Source: Pseudomonadota bacterium (GTDB taxonomy: Bacteria > Pseudomonadota > Alphaproteobacteria > Rhizobiales > Rhizobiaceae). From it: 8,014 nucleotides of DNA. The stretch lies in assembly GCA_023433855.1 (NCBI GenBank), contig JAEYTV010000455.1:1-8014 (forward strand). Reading direction: 5' to 3'. This document shows positions 1 through 7,043 of this stretch, one piece after another. The first letter of the stretch is position 1; each line of letters opens with the position of its first letter. The notes beneath the pieces were generated by a model. The model did not search any database. It had not been told where the DNA came from and was given only the letters and a program-made list of their open reading frames with translations. The position numbers and the translations under genes were made by a program.

Positions 1-379
1 TCCATGAACAGAACAAAGGGAAGATACGCGCTGCCGCGAACCTGTAGAACAGCGGACATGGTTGTCTGATGCGTCCCCCCAAGAAGTGCTTCAGGCCAGT
101 AGTTTCAACCTAATCGCCACAAACTGACGTGGCGTCACTTTACCTTTGGCCAACTGAAATGTCATCGGGAATGACGTCCAGGTCACCCTGCGGACTCGTG
201 CAGGCGACCACTGGCAACCTGTCCCCTCCTTTGCCAAGCATTATGTTTCCGTTCGGAGGGCTTTGCGTAGGCGGCGTCGACCGCATTGTCGTGTGATGTG
301 CCTGACGACAAGGGTCAGCGTTGGCACGATCGTCCTCGAAGCTCTGAGGGCTACCTGCGAAAGGTTCTCTGGCGGCTTT
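1..379. other. non-coding stretch downstream of the operon
   Basis: No convincing gene is seen here. On the minus strand two short open frames occur: ATG 241 to TAA 140 (33 residues, beginning MLGKGGDRLPVV, with AGGAGGGG inside its own 5' end, 7 nt before an in-frame TTG) and ATG 165 to TGA 91 (24 residues, MTFQLAKGKVTPRQF...). A minus-strand frame opening at ATG 59 runs off the left edge, and plus-strand frames entering from the left stop at 45-47 and 67-69, so a neighbouring gene's start or end could lie at the edge but cannot be decided. Small inverted repeats are present at 121-141, 161-175, 302-318 and 334-349; none is followed by a T-run, so I see no rho-independent terminator for the operon. 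Confidence 0.5.
121..141. repeat. 21-bp imperfect palindrome
   Basis: The two arms are AAAC-TGACG and CGTCA-C-TTT around a central TGG. Eight of nine arm positions pair, the only mismatch being the C opposite C next to the AAA/TTT ends. A second small inverted repeat, GTCAT-CGGGA-ATGAC at 161-175, and a GACGTC palindrome at 173-178 follow, giving a cluster of TGAC-type half-sites. It could be a regulator binding site or a short hairpin; the sequence alone does not decide. Confidence 0.4.
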
Positions 380-1876
380 CTAAAGCGCCATGATGACTGA
401 CTTCGTCTCCGTGTACAGATTCAATCCCTCCTGGCCTTTTTCACGGCCCCAGCCGGATTGCTTGAAGCCGCCTGTGGGAATGGCTGCGTCCACCGAACCA
501 TGTATGTTGACCCCGATCCGGCCCGCCCGAATGCGCCGCACCATCTTGTGAGCGACGCTCAAATCCCGGGTCCAGACGCTGCCGGCAAGCCCGAAGATCG
601 TGTCATTTGCCTGCCTGGCGATTTGCTCCAGATCGTCATCATCGAAACTCATAGCGCACAACACCGGACCGAAAATCTCTTCCTGAACCACCGCCATATC
701 GGGACGGGTGTCCGTCAAGACCGTGGGCGCGATGAAATTGCCTTCATTGCCGACACGCGTGCCGCCGAACGCCACCGTTGCTCCGGCGCTTTTGCCCTGC
801 TCGATGTAGTCCATCACACGGTCGCACTGCACCGGCGAGATGACGGGACCCATCTGGACTCCATCGCTAAAGCCATGGCCCACGCGAATCTTGCCGGCCG
901 GCTGGGCGATGCCGTCCACCATCCGGTCGAACACTTTCTTATGCGCGAAGAGCCGCGACCCCGCCGTGCAGACCTGGCCGCTATTGGCGAAAATGCCTTG
1001 CGTGACGCCGGGTATCGCAGTCGACAGATCGGCGTCGGGAAAGACGATGACGGGAGACTTCCCACCCAATTCAAGCGACACCTTCTTCAGGTTCCCCGCC
1101 GCCGCCTTGACTATGACGCGGCCGACTTCGCTGGAACCCGTGAACGCAACCTTGTCGATTTGGGGATGTGAGGCGATGGCCGCACCCGCCGTCGGGCCGA
1201 AACCCGTCACGATGTTGACCACGCCGTCGGGAATGCCGGCTTCCTGAACGAGTTGGCCGAAGCGCAGGGCCGTCAGCGGCGTCTGCTCCGCCGGCTTGAG
1301 CACGATCGTGCAACCGGCGGCGAGCGCCGGGGCCACTTTCCAGGCCAGCATCAGAAGCGGCGCATTCCAGGGGATGATCTGCCCGACAACGCCAATCGGC
1401 TCTCGGACGGTGAAGGCGTGGTAAGTTCCCGGCGTCGAGATCGAAAGGGTCTCACCGGTGATCTTGGTGGCCCAGCCAGCCATGTAGCGGAACATATCGA
1501 CGCTGAGGACGACGTCCGAATTTCGCGCATTGGCAAGCGGCTTGCCGTTGTTGAGGACCTCCAACTCGGCAAACTCGTCGGCGTTCTGTTCCAACAGATC
1601 CGCAATCTTCCAGAGAAGACGTCCGCGCTCGCTGGGAGTGATGCGGCCCCACGGTCCATCGTCGAATGCCCGTCTGGCCGCCCTGACCGCGTTGTCGACA
1701 TCCGCGGCATCGCCCTCCGGAACCTGGGCGATCACCCGTCCGGTCCCCGGGTCATAGGTGTCGAAAAGCTTGCCGGACTGCGCCGGCACCCACTTGCCGT
1801 CGACAAGGAGCTTTTTCTCCTGGCGCAGAAAGGACGCCGCCTTCTCGCCTATTTGAACGTAACGAGGTGCATTCAT
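380..1876 (-). CDS. NAD(P)-dependent aldehyde dehydrogenase
   Basis: Cytoplasmic enzyme of the ALDH superfamily that oxidises an aldehyde to its carboxylic acid with NAD(P)+. Numbered from the chosen start (498 residues, the usual length), the key residues are all present: Asn171 in IIPWNAP, Lys194 in LKPAEQTP for cofactor binding, the TGSSEVG dinucleotide loop at 246-252, general-base Glu269 in LELGGKSP, nucleophile Cys303 in SGQVCTAGSR, and Glu400/Phe402 in EEIFGPV. The C-terminal GGFKQSGWGREKGQEGLNLY, ending in TETKSV, is of the betaine/phenylacetaldehyde/gamma-glutamyl-aminobutyraldehyde dehydrogenase kind; the exact aldehyde cannot be told. I chose the ATG at 1876 because GGGAGA lies 5 nt upstream and the N-terminus then matches family length. 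A longer frame could begin at GTG 1951, overlapping the ATPase stop, adding 25 unusual residues. As the last gene of the operon it probably removes an aldehyde derived from the imported compound. Confidence 0.95.
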   Translation of the reverse strand: MNAPRYVQIGEKAASFLRQEKKLLVDGKWVPAQSGKLFDTYDPGTGRVIAQVPEGDAADVDNAVRAARRAFDDGPWGRITPSERGRLLWKIADLLEQNADEFAELEVLNNGKPLANARNSDVVLSVDMFRYMAGWATKITGETLSISTPGTYHAFTVREPIGVVGQIIPWNAPLLMLAWKVAPALAAGCTIVLKPAEQTPLTALRFGQLVQEAGIPDGVVNIVTGFGPTAGAAIASHPQIDKVAFTGSSEVGRVIVKAAAGNLKKVSLELGGKSPVIVFPDADLSTAIPGVTQGIFANSGQVCTAGSRLFAHKKVFDRMVDGIAQPAGKIRVGHGFSDGVQMGPVISPVQCDRVMDYIEQGKSAGATVAFGGTRVGNEGNFIAPTVLTDTRPDMAVVQEEIFGPVLCAMSFDDDDLEQIARQANDTIFGLAGSVWTRDLSVAHKMVRRIRAGRIGVNIHGSVDAAIPTGGFKQSGWGREKGQEGLNLYTETKSVIMAL

Positions 1877-1881
1877 CGAAT

Positions 1882-1887
1882 TCTCCC
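1882..1887 (-). promoter_or_regulatory. Shine-Dalgarno deciding the aldehyde dehydrogenase start
   Basis: Minus-strand GGGAGA placed 5 nt before ATG 1876. The competing GTG at 1951 has only a weak GGAG-type match in the end of the ATPase gene. This favours the 498-residue protein over the 523-residue version. Confidence 0.6.
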
Positions 1888-1947
1888 AGAAGTATCGAGT
1901 GCGGGCTGCAGCGCCCTGCTCGGATTTGTCGGTCTTGTTTGCGAGGA

Positions 1948-3696
1948 TCACTCCATCACGAAGTGGTCCGGACCGACCGGGCGAAGCACGCGTGTCGGCG
2001 GAATGAAATCGAGCGGGCGCAGGGGAGACGGCAGTTCTATTGTCGGCCCGCCGATCAGCCTGTGCCTGTCTTCGGCCGGCTCCGGGTTAGGCACCGCAGA
2101 CACCAGCTTTTGAGTATAGGGGTGCTTCGGCTTGCCCAACACCTCATTGCTGGGGCCAACCTCCACGATCTCACCGAGATACATCACCGCCACGCGATGG
2201 CTGACGCGCTCCACGATCGCCATGTCATGGCTGATGAAGAGGTAGGAAAGCTTGAGTTCCTCCTGCAGCCCAAGCAGCAGTTCGATCACCTGCGCCTTGA
2301 CCGAAACGTCGAGCGCCGAAACCGCCTCGTCGGCAATGATGACCTTCGGATCGAGCATCAGGGCGCGCGCAATGCAGATGCGCTGGCGCTGGCCGCCGGA
2401 AAATTCATGCGGAAGCCGGGCGATCATCGACGGTTGGAGACCTACGCGGTTGAGAAGATGTTTCGCCTTCTCCAGCGCCTGCGCCTTTGTCGCCAATCCG
2501 TGGCACAGCAGAGGCTCCGCCAGAATCGACCCGACATTCTGTTTCGGGTCGAGGGAACTGAAAGGATCCTGGAAGATCATCTGCACGTTGCGGCGCAGAT
2601 TGGAGAGATCGGCGCCGCTGTCGGGCTGTACCTTTCGGCCGGCGAAGATCACTTCGCCGGAATCCGGTGGATTCAGAAACAGGATGCTGCGGCCCGTCGT
2701 CGACTTGCCGCATCCGGATTCGCCAACCAGCGAGAGCGTCTCGCCCGGCATGATGTCAAAGCTCAATCCTTCGACGGCATGGACCCGACCGACCTTGCGC
2801 CGGAGCACGCCGCCGCGCACGTCGAAGCGGGTAACCATGTCGCGGACGCTGAGAACCGGTGTCGGGGTCGCCTCCCCGGCCGGGGACAGGCTGGCGCGAC
2901 CCGAGCCCTGGCCGAGACGCGGAACCGCGTCGATCAGCATGCGCGTGTAGTCTTCGCGTGGCTGCTTGAAGACTTCCTTCACCGTTCCGGTCTCAACCGC
3001 GCGCCCGTCGCGCATGACCATGACCCGGTCGGCGATGTTGGCCACCACGCCCATGTCGTGCGTGATGAACAGGATGGCGGTGCCGGTATCGCGCTGAACC
3101 TCGTTCAGGAGATCGAGGATTTGCGCCTGAATGGTCACGTCGAGCGCCGTCGTGGGCTCGTCGGCGATGAGTAGTTTCGGCGAGCAAGCCAGCGCGATGG
3201 CAATCATGATGCGCTGCCGCATCCCGCCGGAGAACATGTGCGGATAGTCGTTGAAGCGGCGCCGTGCGTCGGGAATACGGACGCGATCGAAAAGGCGAAT
3301 GCCCTCTTCGCGTGCTTCGGCGTCGTTAAGCGGCCGATGCTGACGCAGCATCTCCTTGATCTGGGTGCCGACCTGCAGAACCGGGTTCAGGCTCATCATC
3401 GGTTCCTGGAAGATCATGCTGGCGATACCGCCTCGAACGCGCCGCAATACTTGCGTCGACGCGCCCACGATCTGCTTGCCGTCCAGAACGATCGAGCCGG
3501 CCACGCGGGTATTGGCGGAGAGCAGTCCCATGATCGCCATTGCGGTGACGCTCTTGCCGGATCCGGACTCGCCGACAAGGGCAAGTGTTTCGCCGGCGGC
3601 GATGGCCAAATCGACATCATGCACGACCTGATGCTTGCCGAAAGCGATGTTGAGGCCTTTCACCTCGACGGCTGGATTTGTGCTGTGTTCCGTCAT
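1948..3696 (-). CDS. tandem two-domain ABC importer ATPase, GsiA-like
   Basis: Cytoplasmic ATPase powering the importer; a single 582-residue chain carries both nucleotide-binding domains, equivalent to DppD and DppF fused. Domain 1 has Walker A GESGSGKS at 42-49, Q-loop Gln97, signature FSGGMRQR at 155-162, Walker B LLIADEP with Glu180, and switch His213. Domain 2 has Walker A GESGCGKS at 325-332, Q-loop Gln376, signature FSGGQRQR at 432-439, Walker B VIIADEA with Glu457, and His490. Both sites therefore look catalytically complete. An oligopeptide-transporter C-terminal motif follows each domain ([15 protein letters not shown] at 247-261; [16 protein letters not shown] at 525-540). The [11 protein letters not shown]-loop, the [20 protein letters not shown] stretch at 489-508 and the terminal VGPDHFV resemble E. 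coli GsiA, the glutathione importer ATPase. GsiA-like proteins serve varied substrates, so glutathione transport is not implied. The ATG overlaps the upstream stop (ATGA) without a clear Shine-Dalgarno, implying coupling. Confidence 0.95.
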   Translation of the reverse strand: MTEHSTNPAVEVKGLNIAFGKHQVVHDVDLAIAAGETLALVGESGSGKSVTAMAIMGLLSANTRVAGSIVLDGKQIVGASTQVLRRVRGGIASMIFQEPMMSLNPVLQVGTQIKEMLRQHRPLNDAEAREEGIRLFDRVRIPDARRRFNDYPHMFSGGMRQRIMIAIALACSPKLLIADEPTTALDVTIQAQILDLLNEVQRDTGTAILFITHDMGVVANIADRVMVMRDGRAVETGTVKEVFKQPREDYTRMLIDAVPRLGQGSGRASLSPAGEATPTPVLSVRDMVTRFDVRGGVLRRKVGRVHAVEGLSFDIMPGETLSLVGESGCGKSTTGRSILFLNPPDSGEVIFAGRKVQPDSGADLSNLRRNVQMIFQDPFSSLDPKQNVGSILAEPLLCHGLATKAQALEKAKHLLNRVGLQPSMIARLPHEFSGGQRQRICIARALMLDPKVIIADEAVSALDVSVKAQVIELLLGLQEELKLSYLFISHDMAIVERVSHRVAVMYLGEIVEVGPSNEVLGKPKHPYTQKLVSAVPNPEPAEDRHRLIGGPTIELPSPLRPLDFIPPTRVLRPVGPDHFVME

Positions 3697-4463
3697 GGGT
3701 TCGGCGCCGCTGCAACGGTAAATCCGGCCTGCGCACGGGAACGCTCCGAGGTGGGGGCCCAGGTGAGCACTTCAAGCGCGTAGAACGCATCCAGCGTCTG
3801 ACGCGATACGGGAATGCCTTTCCTGTAGCTGGCGGCAATCTTTTCCCGAGGCCGCGTCGAAGCGTGGCCGGACGGCCTCAACTCAGGCCTGCCGGAGCTG
3901 GCCATGAGGAGCACGGAACCCGGCGACAAGTCGGCCATGTCGGCCGAATCCAGAATCGCCTGATTGCCAGCGAGCAGTTCGAGAAGGGATTCGCGTCCGT
4001 GGCCGGAATAGAGTAACCCTTGAGGACCCGGCTCGGCGAGATGCCAGTCGAAGCCCCCGTCCCCGGCGACGATCCCGATCGAGCAGAGATCGTAGTCCGT
4101 GGCGCCGACCAGCGTGGACGGGAGAAGAGATGGTTCGGTCGCCCCGGAAATCCGGCACCTTTGCCACGCGGCGGCGCCTACACGTGCGGCGAGAGCATCC
4201 ATCGCGACCGGTCCCGCTTCCAGCAATGAAATACCTGCAGCGTCCAATGCGACGAGATCTCGCGATTCCTGGTGCCGCAGCCGATGGACGGCCCGTATCC
4301 CTGCCCGACAGACCTGATCGAGAACTGTCGGGTCCATGGCCGAACCCGCGGCGACCAGATGTGCGCCTCGATCGGCGGTCCCGAACGCATATCCCAGCGC
4401 CCGCAGCGACCACGGCAACACGCGGGTCAATTCGGAATAGGCGACTGTCAGCGTTTCACTCAT
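3693..4463 (-). CDS. uncharacterised 256-residue protein, possibly DUF3726-like
   Basis: A soluble protein with no signal peptide or membrane helix. The N-terminal region YSELTRVLPWSLRALGYAFG at 9-28, continuing TADRGAHLVAAG, and the C-terminal stretch GIPVSRQTLDAFYALEVLTW at 216-235 followed by APTSERSRAQAG resemble, from memory, the layout of DUF3726-type proteins (an N-terminal helix pair with a G-x-x-x-G-x-A pattern and a C-terminal P-x-S-E-x-S-R-x-x-x-G motif). This is a tentative family call made without a search. The middle contains GDGGFDWHLAEPGPQGLLYS at 134-153. No cofactor-binding motif is evident. The start is well placed: GAGGAGGAGA lies 7 nt upstream, inside the end of the 585-residue gene. 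The ATG overlaps that gene's TGA, and its own TGA overlaps the ATPase ATG, so all three are probably translationally coupled. It is a likely partner of the 585-residue protein. Biochemical role unknown. Confidence 0.8.
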   Translation of the reverse strand: MSETLTVAYSELTRVLPWSLRALGYAFGTADRGAHLVAAGSAMDPTVLDQVCRAGIRAVHRLRHQESRDLVALDAAGISLLEAGPVAMDALAARVGAAAWQRCRISGATEPSLLPSTLVGATDYDLCSIGIVAGDGGFDWHLAEPGPQGLLYSGHGRESLLELLAGNQAILDSADMADLSPGSVLLMASSGRPELRPSGHASTRPREKIAASYRKGIPVSRQTLDAFYALEVLTWAPTSERSRAQAGFTVAAAPNP

Positions 4464-6217
4464 AGCGCAGTCTCCTCCTCGTATTCGCGCATGCCGACGC
4501 TCCGCCTGCCACTGTCGAGGAAATCCGAAGGCAACGGCTCATCCTGGAAAAAAGTCCCGCGTACGTAGCGGATGCTGAGCGGCGTCGCACCGCGGATGCC
4601 GAGCGAGGCGAGGAAGAACCGTATGAGGTCGGCGGGAACGAACTCACGATGCGCGAGCGGATCGCGTATCTCGGCATAAGGCACCTCGTCGAGATACTGC
4701 ACGCGTGAAATGGCGTAGTGCAGGTCCGGATGGTCAAGCACCACCGCGCCGACGCGTTCGTCGTCGCCGCGGCTGGCGAGCACCGCCGCCAACCTTTGGA
4801 TCAACCCGACATGATCGATGAAGGATTCGAACTGCTCGTGAGGATCGATGATCCTTTCGCCGCGCCTTTGCTCGCCATTGTCGATCGAGTGATACCAGAA
4901 ATGCTGGTGGGTTTCGGCCAGCGTCCGGTCTGCGGTGAGCGCCCATGCATAGTTTCTGCGCAGAATTTCGCGCAGCGTCACCACGCTCATTGCGGGCTGC
5001 AATTGACGCCTGCGGGTCGCGCCAACCTGGAAATAGGGCGCGATCGCATCACAGAAGTCCGGCACGATGTCGAGAAGCACACTATGGAACTGCTCTCTCG
5101 TTTCACCATCCATCGTACCCGCGACATGGTCGGCAACGTCGCCCCAGCATCGGAACTGTGCTTGCCCCAGTTCGCCCGACATTCGTTTCAGATTCTCGAT
5201 GATGGTTTCGTTCGGCGTCACATCGTCCTGAGTTTGTGGATCAGCCCTCTCGTAAATCCGGAGCAAGCTCGCTATCGAGGCATGCACGACCGAAATGCTG
5301 TTGCGGTCGACCGGCAGGCTTTTTGCGTAACCCAGGGCCGCCTCCCGGACTGTCACCCAGGTGGCGACCCAGTGCGGCCAGCGCTGAAGGGCGACACACA
5401 TGCCCTGCCCCGAGGAATTGCCTATTCCAAGGGTCCGCGCGATCGACATGTCGAGTTGCGCCGCATTCGGATTGTGTCGCCGCGCCACAGCATTGACCAG
5501 ATCGATCGAGACGAGCCGTACCAGATAGATCGCGAAGAGATCGGCAAAGAACGGATGCGCCAGCGGGTGCTCCTCGGGAATACCCTGATAGGAGACCGTG
5601 CCGTTTCGGCCGCTGCTCTGAAAGCCGCCGTTTCGCATGAGATAGCCGATGCCGAGTTCCGGCGCTGGTTGCTCGCCGCGCGACAGTGCATCGACGACCG
5701 CGTCGAAATGGCGGCTGCTGCGGTTGGCGGGCGTCCAGCCGATCACGTCGGAATCCGTCCGCATCTCGCCTTCCGACTTGATGTCGAACGTGTCGAACTC
5801 CCGTTCGATACGCTGGTCGCTGGCAAGATTGACGAAGAGCGCGCCGAACATGTCGCGGTTGGCGCCGTCCGAACGACGTCCGACTTTCTCGACCCCATCC
5901 CAAGGGTATGCCCTGGCTATGTAGGTGAAGGCATGGCCTTCCGCGTCGATGCGGTAGACGAACCTCGCCGCGCCGTCATCTTCGCATTCCCCGGAGACCA
6001 TCCTTATCTGCCAGCGTTCGCTGGCGATCCTGCGCAGGAGCATGTCGGCAAAGCTGACGCGAGAGGCCTTGAAGCAGCGCAGGTTTTCCACGCGCATCAG
6101 GGTTTCGGCAGGGCGCATCCATTGCCTGGCTCTGGCGGCCCCCTCCTTGCCCGCGAATTCCTCCAGGCGTTGCTCTATGAAAACCGGCAGCGACGGCGCG
6201 CTTTGGCCAGAAGACAT
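4460..6217 (-). CDS. uncharacterised 585-residue protein within transporter operon
   Basis: I do not recognise a named family. The protein is soluble in appearance: no signal peptide, no membrane helix, rich in charged and aromatic residues. Distinctive stretches that look like functional motifs are LGIGNSSGQGMC at about 263-274 followed by WPHWVATWVTVREAALGYA at 280-298; NYAWALTADRTLAETHQHFW at 422-441, running into an EQRRGER segment at 449-455; DHPDLHYAISRVQYLDEVPY at 495-514; and RYVRGTFFQDEPLPSDF near the C-terminus at 550-566. The glycine/serine-rich GIGNSSGQGM turn and the clustered H/W/E/R residues would suit an enzyme active site, but this is inference. The ATG has GGAG 7 nt upstream (6225-6228), supporting the start. 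It follows the DppC-like gene by 13 nt, and its TGA overlaps the next gene's ATG (ATGA). Its place inside the importer operon suggests a role in handling the imported compound. Coding status is well supported; function is unknown. Confidence 0.85.
   Translation of the reverse strand: MSSGQSAPSLPVFIEQRLEEFAGKEGAARARQWMRPAETLMRVENLRCFKASRVSFADMLLRRIASERWQIRMVSGECEDDGAARFVYRIDAEGHAFTYIARAYPWDGVEKVGRRSDGANRDMFGALFVNLASDQRIEREFDTFDIKSEGEMRTDSDVIGWTPANRSSRHFDAVVDALSRGEQPAPELGIGYLMRNGGFQSSGRNGTVSYQGIPEEHPLAHPFFADLFAIYLVRLVSIDLVNAVARRHNPNAAQLDMSIARTLGIGNSSGQGMCVALQRWPHWVATWVTVREAALGYAKSLPVDRNSISVVHASIASLLRIYERADPQTQDDVTPNETIIENLKRMSGELGQAQFRCWGDVADHVAGTMDGETREQFHSVLLDIVPDFCDAIAPYFQVGATRRRQLQPAMSVVTLREILRRNYAWALTADRTLAETHQHFWYHSIDNGEQRRGERIIDPHEQFESFIDHVGLIQRLAAVLASRGDDERVGAVVLDHPDLHYAISRVQYLDEVPYAEIRDPLAHREFVPADLIRFFLASLGIRGATPLSIRYVRGTFFQDEPLPSDFLDSGRRSVGMREYEEETAL
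4471..4480 (-). promoter_or_regulatory. Shine-Dalgarno site of the 256-residue protein
   Basis: On the minus strand this reads GAGGAGGAGA, 7 nt before the ATG at 4463. It is the strongest ribosome binding site inside the operon and lies within the last codons of the 585-residue gene. It fixes the start and suggests the downstream protein can be made at a high rate despite the ATGA overlap. Confidence 0.7.
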
Positions 6218-6230
6218 TTCCCTACTCCAA

Positions 6231-7037
6231 TCAGCGATCGCTCCGGGACGCAGCTTCGTTCATGCTCGACCCGACGAGATAAAAGGTGAAAACGGTAAGA
6301 GCGACGGCCGCGCCGGGCCCCAGGCTGAGCAGCGGGAGGATGGGCAGGAACATCGAACCGTCGCGCACCATGCCGCCCCAGTCCGGAGCCGGCGGCGGTA
6401 CGCCGAGACCGAGAAAACTCAAGCTTGCCGAGGTGAAGATCGCAAAGGCTACGTTGATCGCGAATTGTGCCCATACCACACGCATGGTGTTCGGCATGAC
6501 GTGGTGACGTATGATCCAGAAAGGGCTTGCGCCGGTGGCGCGAGCCGCTTCCACGAAGACCATTTCCCGGACGACGAAAACCTGACCGCGAACCAGCCGG
6601 GCGACCGTCGGCGCAGTAACGACACCGAGCGTGACGGCGAGATTGACGACCGACGGACCGAGCATTGCAGTGATGATCAAGGCAAGCACGAGCCCCGGCA
6701 GGGCGATGAAGATGTCGATGACCTGGACCAGGAAGAAGTCGATCCAGCCGCGGAAAAATCCGGCAATAAGGCCAAGCGGCGCGCCGATAAGGACCGCCAC
6801 GATCGCAGCGGCCGCCCCAACCTGCAGTGAAACTCTCGTTCCGTAGATAATGCGCGACAAGACATCCCGCCCGAGTTGATCGGTTCCGAGCAGGTTTTCC
6901 GCCGATGGCGGCCCAAGCACGTTCACCGAGGTGGCAGTTGGTTGAAACGGCGCAATCAGGGGCGCAAACACCGCGACCAGCGTGATGATAACCAGGAGCG
7001 CCAGCCCAAAGGTCAAGCGAAGGGGGAGCTTTCTCAT
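6231..7037 (-). CDS. DppC-like ABC importer permease
   Basis: Second inner-membrane permease of the same importer (DppC/OppC/GsiD family), expected to pair with the DppB-like protein. At 268 residues it is somewhat shorter than many members because it begins almost directly at the first membrane helix (about residues 7-30). The N-terminal family motif GTDQLGRDVLSRIIYGTRVS is at 51-70, hydrophobic segments follow near 72-95, 103-125, 130-145, 188-210 and 236-256, and the EAA loop FVEAARATGASPFWIIRHHV is at 161-180. The LGLGVPPPAPDWGGM motif at about 209-223 is diagnostic. The C-terminus ends SSMNEAASRSDR, where many relatives read something like LRDxLDPR, a small divergence. There is no clear Shine-Dalgarno before the ATG, so translation is probably coupled to the upstream permease, whose stop lies 6 nt away. 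The stop is 13 nt before the next gene. Confidence 0.95.
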   Translation of the reverse strand: MRKLPLRLTFGLALLVIITLVAVFAPLIAPFQPTATSVNVLGPPSAENLLGTDQLGRDVLSRIIYGTRVSLQVGAAAAIVAVLIGAPLGLIAGFFRGWIDFFLVQVIDIFIALPGLVLALIITAMLGPSVVNLAVTLGVVTAPTVARLVRGQVFVVREMVFVEAARATGASPFWIIRHHVMPNTMRVVWAQFAINVAFAIFTSASLSFLGLGVPPPAPDWGGMVRDGSMFLPILPLLSLGPGAAVALTVFTFYLVGSSMNEAASRSDR

Positions 7038-7043
7038 CGCGTA

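Noticed and set aside
1..59. Minus-strand frame from ATG 59 running off the left edge (MSAVLQVRGSAYLPFVLFM...)
   Set aside because: Only 19 codons are visible, with no well-placed Shine-Dalgarno, and plus-strand frames here are equally open. Cannot be supported as a gene.
302..318. Hairpin CTGAC-7 nt-GTCAG as a possible operon terminator
   Set aside because: The stem is only 5 bp and no T-run follows on the minus strand, so it does not meet the pattern of a rho-independent terminator.
332..351. Inverted repeat CCTC-8 nt-GAGG just after the aldehyde dehydrogenase stop
   Set aside because: The stem is 4 bp with mismatched flanks on the transcribed RNA and no T-run; it is likely chance.
1253..2113. 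286-residue open frame on the plus strand across the aldehyde dehydrogenase
   Set aside because: Antisense to a dehydrogenase with all catalytic residues; no family features and no proper ribosome binding site context.
1867..3174. 435-residue open frame on the plus strand across the ATPase gene
   Set aside because: It lies antisense to an ATPase with complete Walker and signature motifs; its translation (many RRH/DHL-type strings) is a typical mirror of an ABC ATPase.
4718..6289. 523-residue open frame on the plus strand opposite the 585-residue gene
   Set aside because: It is an antisense shadow: the minus-strand frame has good ribosome binding sites, operon fit and overlaps with its neighbours, while the plus-strand product is rich in Arg/His/Pro with no recognisable domain. 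Long antisense frames are common in GC-rich DNA.
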